Positions 13,201 through 28,200 of a DNA stretch of 64,000 nucleotides are shown piece by piece; the stretch's first letter is position 1, and every line of letters starts with the position of its first letter. The notes under the pieces were generated by a model. That model saw only the letters and a list, made by a program, of their open reading frames with translations, did not search any database and was not told the DNA's origin. A program made the translations under genes and the position numbers. The DNA comes from Vanilla planifolia (lineage: Eukaryota; Streptophyta; Magnoliopsida; Asparagales; Orchidaceae), in NCBI GenBank assembly GCA_023846275.1, contig CM043872.1, positions 29,440,670 through 29,504,669 on the forward strand, written 5' to 3'.

Positions 13201-16200
13201 TGCATCTATTGATGTATCTCTATTTTCAGAGTTTGTTTTCTGAATAATAATTGTTTTGAAATATCATATGCTATGCGATGTAATTTATATCAAAATGTTT
13301 ATCCTGCATATGGTCGCAGAAGAGCAGCAAGATCTATTGTAATATAGAAAGGGGCTTTACTTGTCCTTTGACATTACGTGGTTGTCATATTGAACATTTT
13401 GTGATTTTGTTACTTTTTGCTTATATTCTTCTTCTTGATCACCTCTAGAAAGCCCACATTTGCTTATTATTTTGGCCATACCGTCTATCAAATCTTGTGT
13501 TAGAAACCTTAGCCATGAGCACAATGTAAAGTGATTAATTGAGAGGCTGTGGTCAGATAGAAGTTTCTCTAATATATTGGAATACATATTAGGTGGTTTC
13601 AAATTAAAAAAAAATCATTGATCATGATCTATATTATTACATATAGCTTTAAAGTATGTTTTATGTCATTTATGTTCTATGACTATGTTAATAGTCTATG
13701 TTTATGAAGGTTTCTAAAATTAATATCAAACAATTGAGCTTATTGTATTATATACCTACAAAAATTTTCAATATAATTAAGCAATACTTTTTTTTTATTT
13801 GTAAGTGTTACCATTTTGATGTATGTAAGTTATTAAGTAGAAGTTGTTATTATTTTAATTGGCAATGGGAAATGTTCATAGATTTTAATGAAAATTTTTC
13901 ATTGTAATGTATAGATAATTTTGTTAAGGACTACGGAAAATAGACATGACACATGGTTATCAAGATATGATATGAGGACACATCAGCTCTAAAAAGGAGA
14001 TAAATTTTGTATAATATGAAAAATAATAAGTTAATACATATTATATGTAGAAATACATAGCTAATAATTTGTATGTCTATTAAAAATTAAGATTTTTGAC
14101 TTATCTTGATAAAATAAAAATAACTAAATTAAATTAATACAAATGAAATGAATTATATAGAAAACTTTCAAAACCTTGATATTACTTGGTTGAAATGGTT
14201 CTCACAACAGATTTGTAAGGAAGCCAAGAGATTTGAAACAAAATAATGGACCCACCAATGTTGTTAGAACCTAGGTAGTGGTTGTAGGCAAGATGTGAAC
14301 TTCAATTATTGGATGTGGAATTTGAAATGCAACTCCATGAATGGCGAAATGCAGTTGAGAGGTATCCAGTTGGTAGACAAACACTATAAAAAAATAAAAA
14401 ATTTTATTGTCTTTTTCTATGTGAGACATGTTAATGGGTAGAATGCTGTTGAATCTTTTTCTTATGTGTCATGGGTGCATCATGTGCATATCCTTGAGGT
14501 GATCATCATCTTTTTGTCCTTTGGAAATATGGCATGTTTTGACATGGTTTACCATTGTGTCTTGACTCCAAAAGTGGCCAACATTGGCATGACAAATATA
14601 TGTAAGAGTGTTTGTATTTTTTGGGCTGAGGGATGAATGATATTGTGAACAAGAATAAATTGCTTAAGTTCAATTATTTTGATTCATTATTTAGTTGTTA
14701 AAAATTATAATGGAATTAACAAGAAAAAGGTGTATGGGTAGATTGCCTTATGCGATATTGTTAGAAGGCTCTTATCTAAATGTAATATATTTGTGTATGC
14801 ACATACTTGGGTGATATGACCCTATGGACAAGAAAGTTTGTTTTCCTTATCTTTATATTTTCGAGTGTATTGTCTTGATAATAATAATCAGGATCATTGG
14901 GCTTGATCCACAAATTTTGGAGTAGCTATAGACTAACTTTCATAACATAGTGTGGTGATTTTGGTTGGAATTAGACTAAAATAAAAATAAACAATATTTA
15001 TCAAAATGTTGTTTGTAACCATGTGTTTAAATGGCTTTTTTTTTAAAAAAAATTGCAACTTCAATGTCAAACAACTCGCTTTGTTAACCATATTAAAATA
15101 AATAATTATATTTGATATTTATTTGATATACATAATAAAGATTATATTCTCTTGAATATTTGGATCAATTTGTTTGGAGCGTTTTGGAGTACATTGTTGA
15201 GCAATTAAATGCTTGTAAAGTATTTGAAATTTGTTTCATATCGATTTATTTTAAGAGACATTTGATTGGTTATTATCTAGATAACATTAACATATAAATG
15301 TCATTGCTATTTAAATGTTAGTATTTTCTAAAACTTGTTTATGATTTTTTTTATTATTTGACTTAATGTTATTTAAATAACTTTTTATTCTTTTTTAATA
15401 TTAAGATGATTGAGATCTATATGTTGCCTAAATTTATGTGATATTTAAATATTAATTTTTTACTGATAAAATTGTAACTTTTAACAATTTTATTCAGAGA
15501 TGTGATTGAATCAAATGCCCAAAATCCTCAAAGAATATTATATTTCCGGTATTGTTGCTATACCAAATATCCTCTTGATAGCAAAAATTTTGATTTGTGT
15601 TTTTAATCTTTGATCACTATAGAATATCAACAGACAAAGTGGTTGATAAAATATCATTTTTATATCCGTAGGAATAAGGCTTTCTTTTATGTGATATACA
15701 CTGATTAGTATTATTGATTAAATAACCTTATTTGGTTGTTTGTGAGGTCTTTAGTGATGGAAGAAGAGTTCAGTCCCATGATTAGACGATAATCAGTTTT
15801 TGTGAGCGCGGAATTGCAAAACAAGTTAAATGTGTCCACTAGCATCGGGTAGATGTTTGCCTTTATATATTATTTGTTGGTGCATTTGGTTAAATAGCCC
15901 AATGCTATGATTGATAAAGGGCATTGCTGTTCCTATGGTGCATGAATGGCTTTTTCTGCAATCTCCATCTTCCATATTTCATTTCCATCCATTCATGGGA
16001 TCATCCTCTGCTCATTTAACCGCATGGTCCATCCACAATTATCCCAATCTCACCTTCAAATTCTTTTTTGTTTTGCTTTTAATTTTTTTGTATAAATTCC
16101 ATTTATCTTAAAAATAGTACAAAATTACCTAAAATTTCATGTTTTTGTACTGCAGACTTTTGAATGTGAATTTCATCATCTGTACAATAGGATATACAAA

Positions 16201-19200
16201 TCTAGTTGACGTCAAAAACCTGTGGTATCATTTTTTTGATGGTTACAGTTGATCATGTTAACTTTTGCAGAGATTAAATATTTTCAGATTTCTTATGTGA
16301 TTCATACTTTTTCCCATTATGTGATAGTATTTGGTGAATTCTTACAAGTTTTGGCAATTGCATGTTAATTATCGTAGTACAAGTTTGTTTTGGCATTCCT
16401 TAATTTTCTATTTTTTAGGAGTTTTTTCAAATTATCTTGCTCTAATTCCCCTTCTTGATGTCTATCATTTAGTTTTATATTTATAATGATGGAATGAATT
16501 TGGCCTTGCTTTGTTTTTTACTGAAGCCTTCCATTTGCCATGCAATCCTGCCTCTATAAATTCCAAAGAAATTATAGGTCATTGTTAAACAGTTTTAACT
16601 GTCATACTTGCTTCATCCTGGATACATCGTTTTGAAACTTAACCATGTTGTACTGTGGTTGCTTTTTGTTTTTTTGCTTGAATTTGCCTATATGTGTTTT
16701 GAAATGTTAAATGATTCTTTTGCTCATATTAGTATAATTCTTGTGGGTTGTGCGATTGTGTGTAATGGTAAAAGCAACTGCTTTGTTCATTAATTCCTAG
16801 TGAAGAAAAACTCTTGTTTTACAAGGAAAATATGGTTATAGGTACTTAGTAATGGATTTTCCTCATGTTAAGCATTGTAATTTATGCTTTAGTTTTATAT
16901 ATTGTCCAATTTCTTTTGGGACTTAATGACACTTTTTACATCTAATTAAACATATCTTGTTACATTCATAGATTTGCAACAAGTGAAAGGCAGTGGGTGG
17001 AGGCCCAGGTTGAGAATGCTAAGCAGCAAGCTATTCTGTTGATGCTGAAGTCACAAATTTCATCCGATGAAGCTCACATTCACTCTGATATTCATTCTCT
17101 TAGGTATTCCGTACTCTAGTACTTCTACAATGTTGTTTTAAGCAACTATTTTTGTTCTATATTTATGTTCTTTTAGTGCTCAAAGATATCTGAGACTTGT
17201 TTGTTAACATTTATTTTTAAGCATTTTTAAAAAGTTTTTTTTTATAATTGAAAGAATAAAAAAAGTTATCAAAAAATTTTCACGTCTATTTTAGCTCACA
17301 TAAATCTTCTTTTAAAAGTATGCTTTTTAAAGTCTTTCTAAACTCACAAGCTATATGCAAATGAATAAATATTTGATAGTTTATCTTTTTTGTTAGTTAA
17401 CAGAGTATGGCTTTTTCATGCAATTTATAATTGAGGAGAGAGGAGTTGGTTGGTTCCCTACAGAAAGCAAATGGAAATAGTTAAATAATTTAAGTTATTG
17501 AGTTTAGCTTAATCAATGTCACATTGACGTGAAGAGCTTGCCATCTGAATCTAACTAGCATATATATGTGCTACAAATATATGGACCATCCTATGCAATG
17601 TTTTATGCACTGAATGGAGTGATCATATATTGATTGAACCATCAACAGTCTTATTGGATGGCAATGTATTTTCTTTTTTCTTTCATCCCCATATTTTGCA
17701 CACAATATCATTGGATAGACTGTCGTGATAACATGCTATCATTTTAGGTTCAAGAATTTATGAAGCATTAGTGTACATAAACATTTATGGAATATCCTAG
17801 TATCTACTTTGGATTTGTTTTTTTAGCATTTATTATAGAATATCTCGTCATTTATTGTTATCATTATATTATTTATTAGGTTTGTTATTTTAAGAAACTA
17901 GGGAGTAAGAATCTTTTAGTTTTATTTTTTTATCTATTTTCAATTATTAGAAGATTATGTGTTGATTGTTGCATGGATATAAAGGAGATTGTTTCTTAAT
18001 TTGTGGTATCCTTTTATGAGAGATTTTGGTTATTTATCTTTTTCAAGTCAATTGTATTAATTTTTTTGCTACATAGTGAATCTCTTTTATCCTAAAATTT
18101 GTATGGTATCAAAGCCTCCTTTGAGTAAATTATCTAACAATTGTTCATGACTATTGAGAGGATAATTATCCTTATCAAGATAATATCAAGTCATATTAGT
18201 AATGCCATTCTTATGGTGAGCACAATCTTCACTATTCCATGTCATGAACTAACAAACAAAATCATCTTCAATGGTCTCAATACATTATAACGTTTATACG
18301 TAGGAAAAGAAAATATAATTGCCTTACCAGCACTATAGTCAAGTTAATGAGTGAAGAAGTCACCAAGTTTTGTGTCTAGAAGTTCAAGAATAATATGATC
18401 TTTTTCTTACTCATCAACTCTATGAGAAACAAAATTAACAAGAATTTCTTGTTATACAAAACAGATAAAGGGGTTTGGGGTACATCCAAGGAAACATACT
18501 CTCTTGTTGAAAATATGTTGTAGTTATTCATCTTGGAGAGTACTCTCAATGGCTTCTTCTAAGAAATTCTTACATGATTCAGTACTTCAATTTTCTCAAT
18601 CAACAATGACAGTGGCTGGATGAGTTTGATGATTACTATTGAGATTTTCCTCGAGCTAGCATAAAATACATAAAAATCGTGGAGAAAAAACATTCTAGGT
18701 TTTTAATGTGTTTGGACAAGTGCCTTGATATTGTTCATGATTGTGTTGTCTCCACCAAAGCTTTGCCAAGTCCTAGATAGACATTTGTTGAGAATCAAAG
18801 GGAAGGGAGTTCAAAGAAAATCATGTTTGGAAACCCTAACTTGATTACTATAGAGGTTTTTGTACTCACTATGAAAGGAGAACAGAAATTGAATAACAAC
18901 ATGAAGGGTTTTTCTTAGTGTGATCATTGCTGCAAGTTGGGACATACTTGCGAGAAGTGTTGGTATATCATTGGCTGACCTATCGATACAATAGCTCCCC
19001 AAGACAAAGATGGTTGAAAGAACAATACTACTACCTCCAGAGATGCCATATGAGCCTTGCTCAGAAAAAAGCAATTCAATCTCCTCAAGAAGTTGTTTGT
19101 TGTTCAATTGCAATTTTAATCTCATGTCACTTTTATTGGATCACTAGCACAAAAAGGTAATCTTATGTGAGTTTTTCATGTGAATGTTAATGAGGTTAAT

Positions 19201-22200
19201 GCTTGGATTGTTGATCATGGGGCTTTACATCATATGAGGGGGATCCACAAATTTTATCCAAATTCAAACCATGTTAAGGGAAGTGAATGATTAAAATTGT
19301 TGATGGATCAAGGTCTTAGGGGAACGGAGTTTTGCTCTGTGATTCTATTAGGTAGTTACATTCTTCACTCTATGTTGTTTCTTAAATTAGATTGTATCTT
19401 ATTGTCTGTTATATATATGATATTCATTGTGTCTCTAAACTATTCAGTAATGTGTGAATTTCAGAACTTTGATTCGAGAAAGGTGATTGAGATTGTTGTA
19501 GAATGTTTGGGTTTTAACTTCCCAAGAGTGATGATATGGCAAGCAAAAAAAATGTACAAGATGGGCACTTCCAAGTTTGAAAATCATCTACTAATAATGT
19601 TTATTCAATATTGTGTCTTCACATAATTGTTGGATCATGTCATGACATTTTGGTTTATGACATCTAAATTTCTAGTATCTTGGAAGTTTTTTTTTTCATT
19701 ATTTAAAAATTAAAATCCAAGTAGGTTTCCTTATGAAAATTTTCAATATTCAAAGTATTCTTGAGTTTCTTTCTAGAGTAAACCATATGTTTGTTCTCAT
19801 CCTTTCTAGTTAATCCATGACAAAGTATGTGTCCTTATTGTGTAAAGCATGTTTCTAGGTCATATTGATTTGTTTCTTTCATTGATGATAATACAAGGTT
19901 CATATAAATTTAAATATTTCTTATGAAAGAAAAATTTGAAGTTCTTTTTTTGGGAACCCATAATTGGTAAGACTATTTCAACTTGACTCTAAGGAAATAT
20001 TTATTAAAGCAAGGTATCAAACATTAAAACTTATGTGTTGATACACGCCAATAAAATGGAGCTCTTATAAGGGTTAACCATCTCTTTGATGTAATTAGGT
20101 TACTTATGCACTCCACTGACGTTCCTGAACTTTTTTGGGGTGTAAATGTTTTATTGAATGAGACTTGCTATATAGAAAAATCAAATATAATTTGGTCTAA
20201 TGAGGAACCAAAATCTCTTATAATAAGAAATTACAAATTAAGAAACAAACTTTCTAATTATCATGTGACAATCTACTCTTAATAATTTTAAACAAATAAA
20301 AATAAGAATAGAAGATTCTTTCTTTCTAATTTCCTAAAATATAAACTAAATTAATAGACTAATAAAGAGAATAATTGGTGAAGTATTTCATAATCAATAT
20401 TGAGATATTTAGATATTCCATATGCCCCTTCTAGTTGGTTTAAAGATTTTGAGCATGGTAAGCTTGGAATAGAATTCATCAAAATATTTGTTTATAAGAC
20501 CTTTGGTCAAGATGTGAATAACTTGAATACCTGTTCAAGTATAATGAAGTGAAACTATCCCTTTTTAAAGTTTTTTTTGACAAAATTATAATTATTTTTC
20601 ATATACTTCATGCCATCATGATGAATTGGATGCTGAGCGATAAAAATAGTTGATTCAGTTATCATCCAAAAGTTTCATGGGTTGATCTAATTTCATTTGA
20701 ATTTCTTTTAAGATTTTTCTTATCTAGATTTCTTCACAGATCCATGAGTTAGGACTCTAAATTCCACTTCAATACTGTTTTTAAAGACCAATTGTTTCTT
20801 TTTGTGCCAAGTCAGTGGGGTGCCCTAAACCTAGACAAAATATTTGGAGATTTACCCTTTTTTTTTTTGAGCATACCCAATATTTTTATTACTTTTTTTT
20901 TGTTCTTTTTTGAAGATCAACTTCTCTCTTAATGTGAATTCCAAGTGTCTCAAAATCTTGTAAACTATTCTTATATGCTCTATAAGTCATTCATAAATTG
21001 ACTAATCACACTAACCAACCAACGTTAGGTCTTGTATAAGAGAGATAAATCTCTCAACAAGCCTTTGTTATTAGCTTTCTTTTCACGAATATTTTCCCAC
21101 AATCATGTTGAAATACTCTTTCCTAACATTGGTTATCATAATTTTGATTATGTTTTGACATTATCCATTATTATATACATTTTTTAAAAATAAAAGTAAC
21201 TTCATATTTTTCTTTCATAAACAATACCTTAGAGAGCTTTGTATAAACATTAATGTAGAAATAAATAAACGTGACCAAAAAGTATATTTTGCTCAAATGG
21301 CTCTAGACATCATTTTGGATTAATGGAAAAAGACGAAGAAATATATGATTGATTCTAGAAAAAAATTGGAAAATACTTTGAATTTTGGTAGTTCATAAAT
21401 TTGGTTTCAAAAAGATGTATAATAATATTTAGTAATACAGATTGGGTTGGGTCAATATATGATAAACGATTAACTTCTAGATATTATAGTTGTGTTTGAG
21501 GCAAACTAGTGGCCTAGCGTTATAAAAATCAATCAGTGATTTCTAAAGATAGTGTTGAAAAATAATTCAAAATCCTAGCTCATTAAACTCGTCATGGAGT
21601 TTGGATAAGAATGATTTTAGAAGTAATGACATTAATGTGTGATAATGAAGCCACTATTTGCATTGCTAAGGTTCAATTCATCATTGTTGCATATAGAATA
21701 TGGAAATTGGTTGCCATTTCATCAAAAAAAAATCTCGAAGAAGGAATAATATTTCTTTATTTTACTTAAACAGGTCTTTAAGTTGCCAACATCTTGATCA
21801 ATGCTCTTTCAATGAAAAACATCAATGAATTATGTCCCAAGCTTGACATGCTTAATATTTTTAGCCCAACTTGAGAAAGAGTGTGGAATATTTTAGTATT
21901 TATTATAAAATATTAATATTTATTGCTATTATTATTAGTTTATTTATTTGATTTATTATTTTAAGAAATTATGAAGTAGATATTCCTTATTTTTATTTTT
22001 TTATTTGTTTGTAATTATTATGAGTGTTGAAATTGAATTCAAAGTCCTAGCTCATTAAACTCATCATGGAGTTTGGATAAGAATGATTTTAGAAGTAATG
22101 ACATTAATGTGTGATAATGAAGCAACTATTTGCATTCTAAGGTTCAGGTCATCACCGTTGTATATAGAATATGGAGCCATTTCATCAAAGAAAAACTCGA

Positions 22201-25200
22201 AGAAGGAATAATGTTTCTTTGTTGTACTTAAACAGGTCTTTAAGTTGCCAACATCTTGACCAATGCTCTTTCAATGAAAAACTTCAATGAATTCTGTCCC
22301 AAGCTTGACATGCTTAATATTTTTAGCCAAACTTGAGAAAGGGTGTGGAATATTTTAGTATTTATTATAAAATATTAATATTTATTGCTATTATTATTAG
22401 TTTATTTATTTGATTTATTATTTTAAGAAATTATGAAGTAGATATTCCTTGTTTTTATTTTTTTATTTGTTTCTAATTATTATGAGATTACATGTAAATT
22501 CTTATGTTGTTATTAGGGTGGTTTGTTTTTTAATTTTTAATTTCTATTAGAAGTAATTTTGGTTTCTTCTCTTTGAAGGGCATCATTTTTGGTTTTTTTT
22601 TTGTATTTTTTTTTCGTGTTATTGGATATGTTTTAATCCAAGGGAAAATAGAGACAAAAGTAGGCATGATAGAGTGTTTGAACTAAAAGTTGGTTGATTT
22701 GGGATTTCACTATAGTGTGTTGTGCTTTTTAGTTGATCTACATGTCACTTGGTAGTTTTTTAATTTTTTACTAGCATAAGGAAGATTTTGATGAAGTGAA
22801 GGTATGAGAAAATAAGTGATCAATAAGGCCATATGGAATATTGTAATGGGGATTTTCTGGTTTGCAAAGAGCTTGATCAAGAAGTGTTTTATTTAAGAAT
22901 GATTTTTGAGTGGTTTAGCTCTTGAGATGTTATATTCTTGTCGAGACATTGCGTGGAGAGCACTATAGCTTTTGGGACATTTTCCTTATGACAATTGTTA
23001 ATCTATTAATCAATTTTGATGAATATGTTAAAGTTGGGGATTGTTCGAACCTTAAATTATTAAGACTTCTCTGAACTACTTTGCATTGAACAGAAATAAC
23101 ATAAACTTAAGATTATTAAATGACTCTTAGAGAAATGACCTTTGAATATTGTTTAAATTTGGATTCGAAGGAAAGTTCTCTCCTTTAAACATTTCTAAAT
23201 TTCTTCATTTGTAGTAAACTTTAAGATATTCTTCATTACCACCAATGAGTTTGGGAGAAGTTAGCAAAAGCTTTATTCTCCTGAAGTTTCAATTAAGCTC
23301 CAGTTATCATAGGATCTTCAAGCAATGGTAAATCACCACCGAAGGAGCAAGGGATTGGGGAGATGGATAATATTTTTGATACCAATGAGTATGGGAGATG
23401 AGCAATCAGTGGAGATCAAGTGTAACGACTTGCTTAATTAATCCTGATTTTCCTTTTTAACGAAGTTTCTTATATTGGATTTGGGTATTTTAGATCCGAA
23501 ACCCAAAGATTTCCTTAGTATAAGTGCATTGAATGTATGTTGAGATGGTAATAATTATATCCAAAATTTGAGTATTATGAAGGGTTTGGCTTGAGGAATC
23601 TATAAATATGCGATTTGTAATTTTTGGAAGCCATTTAAAGGATAAGCCTTGACTTTCATGTGCCATTGACTTGACTTGGAGCCATATGCGAAGGAAGCTA
23701 AGAGAGAGGAGAGCTTGAGGAGAAGAGGAGTTCAAGTAGGATCCAACTTGGATCCTTGCTAGCAATAATGAACCAAGTGTAAAGAAGGAAGAGCTTGAGG
23801 AAAAAGTTAATTTTGATCTTGTCTTACTAAAATAATGTTTAATGTATGGTTTTACTCAAGTTTCTATACATAAATCAAGTATTTGCTTGGAGTGTTGTGG
23901 TGTGGGATTTTGTTGGATTTGAAGCTGTGTTCAAGTGGCCTATTGTTGTTTTTTTGACTGCAAACTATCGTACAAAATGATCAGCCCGATGATCTGGTAC
24001 GATCGATGCAACCAGGGTTGGTGAAAGGCCATTGGCCTGGTATGAGTTGTAGTGGCAGTTGGTTAGCTAATGATTGTACAAGTACGTTGCTCCGATTGAA
24101 TAAGTTTGACCAATTCAGGAAAGGCTTAATGGCAATTGTTTTTTTTATATTTGTTCAACCAATGACTACTGATGGTCATACAAGTACAATGGTTGATCGA
24201 ACAAGTACAATCAATTCAGGAAAGGCATAATAGTGATCATTTGTTTGATGTCTTGTTTGGCAAGTGACTACTAAAGATGGTACAAATGTAACGCATTGAT
24301 TGGACAATTAACTCAAAAAAGGCATAGCAACGATCATTCCTCTGATCCCTTGTCTAACCAATGACCATTAATGATCGTACAAGAACGATATGTCAATCAA
24401 ACAAGTACGATGAGTTCTGGAAAAAGCTTATCAGAGAATTCCTTTTTGATCCCATATCTAATTTGTGTGTCAAGGATTATACAGTATGATGGGAGATCAT
24501 ATTGTACGATCTGAAGCCAGAAATTTAGATTCTAGTTATTTTTGCAAAATCTTTGAAAATTGTTTAGAATAGCTTTGGTAAGTAATTTTGTTATAAAGAG
24601 AGCAATTTTGTGAAATAAAGGTAGAATCAAAAGTAGGAAAGCAAGTGCATGAACTTTCTTGAAGTTGAAAATATAATTTGAATTGATATTGATGAAATGT
24701 AATGTGAAATGTGCAGGAAATAAAAAATGGTAAGGGAAAGGGAAAGACCACAAAAGGAATCTTTCGAAGTTATCATGTTGGTGAACTTATTGACCATGAT
24801 GTAGGTGTGTTGCTTTACTAAATTTTTTGACTATGACTAACATTGAGGATTACATAGTGATATAAGCATCTACATTGCGTGACATTATTTATATATGTTC
24901 TGATTTTATGATGATACTTTGTTATTATTGATGTGTCTATGTATACACACACACACATATATATATACATATGATAAAAAAGAGAGTGAAGGCTAATATT
25001 GCCTAATAATCTGATAGGTTATGAGAAAGAAAGAATAATGAGATAGAATATTTCTTTTATAACATAATCTTGCAACTAAGCAATATGAGGTTAACATGAC
25101 ATCTATTGTTGAGGGCAATTAGATATGGGGCCACGCCATGTCAAAAGGCTTGTTCTTGCCAACACAGGGTGTTGACAACGGGGGGGCAGTGGCTTTGTGA

Positions 25201-28200
25201 TAGATTAGATGGATATCACCCCCTTTGCCATTAGCATTTAGTGATTAGGCCACGAGGCTTAATCCTCGTTAACACAGGATATTGGCATGAGGTTAGCAAT
25301 GGCTCCATGATGATAATATGATATGAGATCTCAAGAAGTAAGATAATAATCACATGAGAAAATCTAAGTTTAGAAGAAAGTAACGAGAAAGAGATGAAAA
25401 AAGCAAATAGAAACAAAGTGAATTCAAATTTAAAACAAAAATAAAAAAAATTAGAGTATTAATGTTATTTTATATATTAGAATTATACAATAACTATGTA
25501 TATACCCAAGATACATACTTATGAGCATAGATGTATTGATATTAAGATTTTATATATTTACAAATTACATTGTGTTGCTTTATTTATTATTTTATTTTAT
25601 TTATAATTTATATTATTGTTTTTTCATACTGCTGTACTATTTGTAACTAGTAGTTTGTCTATTAAATATATCATGCTCATTTCTTATTTGTATTACAAAC
25701 AAGAATGTGGAAACTCAAAGAACCAGGGGTCCTAAATGATAGTTTAGGATCTTAAGCAAGAGATTATATTGTATTTTGTGAGCTTGACATTCTATATATT
25801 AGAATAACATATATTTTGGTTGTTAGATATTGTATTAATACTTTTGTTATAACTTCTTTTATTATATCTTAGCTTGGAGATGACGTATTGCTTTTTATTT
25901 TGATGTACAAATATAGTTGATTTATGTTTGGGATGTTTATCTATTACCTTTGCTCATTTTTAGCTTTTGTCATCTATGTTTTTGTTGTTTTTTAATCTGG
26001 AATTGGTATTGGATGTATTTTTTTAAGATTTATTATATTTAAGCTTATCGAGGTGTCACAATAGGAGAATTGTTTAAGAAACATTTATAATGAATGTTGG
26101 TGAAGGCAATCAAAATTTGTTTAGAAGTGCTTATTCTTTAAGCATTTGTGGGCATGCTTTGAACTTCCTTTTTTGATAGTATTTGATATGGTTACTAATT
26201 ATGAAGTGAATTTTTTCCAAACACTCTGGTCAATGATTGACTTCTCAATGAAGAGGTGTATTACCTTTAATCCTCAAGTAAACAACCAAATAGAGTTTGT
26301 GCAATAGTTAGTGATTTATTTTGAGTATATAATTCAAGAAGTCAAAATAAAAAAGCATGGAAAAGTGTTTACATTATATCCTAGTTGATTATAATTGAGA
26401 ATTGTATACTTCCACTTATAGAATCCCATCTGAGGTTTGACTTGGATTTCATTTGGAAAGTCCATTTGCTTGGAGTTTGAATTGACACCTTTTCTAATGT
26501 TGAGGTATGAAAGGAGATACGAAGAATTCATGCTAAAGTAGAGGCGACTTGAAAAGTTATAATGAATGATATGATTAGCATTGTCTAAGATTCAGGATGA
26601 AGTTAAAGATCTTGTCTAGTTATGTATCAAAAGGAAAGGTTGGTAGGAGAAAGAAGGAAATTTAAATTAATATTATGTTATCCTTTTAGAATCTCAAGGA
26701 AAATTAATAATAATGTTTATCAACTCGAATCATCCCCTTACATAGAAATATGATGGGCAATTAGTTTCAAAACTTAAAGTTTATCGAAACCTTCTATGAT
26801 AGATGTGGAACTATATGAAATAATACTAACCATGAAGATCTTGTGTGAGTATATGTAATGATTTTTTAGGAAAACATAATATTGTAAGTTCAAATCACCA
26901 CAATAAAGAAAGGAACCAAGTGATCTTATCAAGTTGTTTGAAAAGGAGAAAAGGCTTTAGCAAAATGCCGTGGTCAAGGTCGAGGGATAGCATAATTTTC
27001 TCATCTCAATTATGACACCCAATGAAACTCTTGAGGATATAAAAGGATTTTAATATGTTTTGGCTTTTGTTTATATTTAAATTTGAAGAACTTAAATCAT
27101 CAAAAGAGGAGACTTACGATTAGGGATTATTTTCGAGACTATTTTATCTCTTATTTTGCTCTTGAGATTGTGTTACTACCCCAACCTTTGCGTTAGTCTC
27201 AATGTAGCTCTCAAGACCTGTTTCCTCGAGTCTTTTGTAGCTCTTGAGGCCAATTATAATGCTTGTAGTGAAGTTGGAGTTGTACGAGTCTAGAAGGGTT
27301 GAGTTCAAGCTTTGTCTGAAGTTTTTTGAGTTGAAAAGGATTAATGTACAGTGGTTTATAAATAGCTTTGATCATGTAATCGAATATAGTTAGTGATTAT
27401 GGAGTTTAATTTTTTTTTAAGACTTAAAATTTATATTCAAAGAAAAATTCCCTCCGTCTCGCTCTCTCTATACTACCATCTCAAATTTTTCCCTTGGAAA
27501 ACCTTAAGAAATTCCTTTTTATAACGGAATTTGTACGACACTGATGAATTCAGCAAGTTGCTTGTGAAAGCTTTATTCTCAAGAAATTTGAAGAAGATCC
27601 CAATTCATTGGGGAGCTGCCACTAAAGAAGAAAGATAGGCAAACATGATGTTTAGTTGTGTTTTATTCTTGTGTATGAGTTTTGGTGTCTATCAAAGTAA
27701 GACGACATCACAATCATGGGGAATGATATCTTGCATCATGTTCACGTCCTTGCATTGTGTGAACATGGCTCAAGCTATGAATGAACTCACTGCAAGACGC
27801 AAGAAAGTTTTGCCTCTATGAGAGGCTTTCTTTTAAGTATGTGAATACAATTCCATTGCCAAATAATTGAGATCTTTTTGTTTTAATCTTGATAAAATAT
27901 TTCTTTTATTTGCCCCTCCAACTCATTTCACCTTCATGTTGGGACACTGTTTTAACTGTTGCATCAAGTGATGGATGTTTTCGCTTCAACTTGTAATGGT
28001 TAATTAGACCACTTTGAAGAATCAAGAAGGTTTACCATCGAGACGAAACTTTCTTGAACTATGTGAATTTAATTCCATTGCAACAATATTTAAATATTTT
28101 TATGTTAAACTTGATGAGCAAGTCCTTCCAATGCTCCTCTGTTCTTTTCCTTCATACTGAGATACCCTTGCTATTATTTTGTTGAATGGCATATGTTGTT

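Larger units (their letters stand above)
17788..22600 (+). mobile_element. Decayed Ty1/copia retrotransposon (element A)
   Basis: The order is 5' LTR (about 17788-18101), a primer-binding site tggtatcaaagcc at 18104-18116 (complementary to initiator tRNA-Met), gag, protease, integrase, RNase H and 3' LTR. The gag zinc knuckle at 18919-18960 reads [14 protein letters not shown] (CX2CX4HX4C), directly after an in-frame stop. The protease motif at 19201-19236 is [12 protein letters not shown], with Ser of the DSG triad replaced by His. Integrase traces at 19830-20170 include FVSFIDD and VPELFWG. RNase H traces at 21490-21860 include [10 protein letters not shown]. Many stops and frameshifts show it is dead. 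The centre (about 20165-21200) is replaced by an antisense copia fragment. Most similar in style to the Ale/Retrofit group, by inference. Confidence 0.85.

Noticed and set aside
18811..19160. Overlapping open frames on both strands as a new gene
   Set aside because: The plus-strand content is the decayed gag of copia element A, with the zinc knuckle at 18919-18960.
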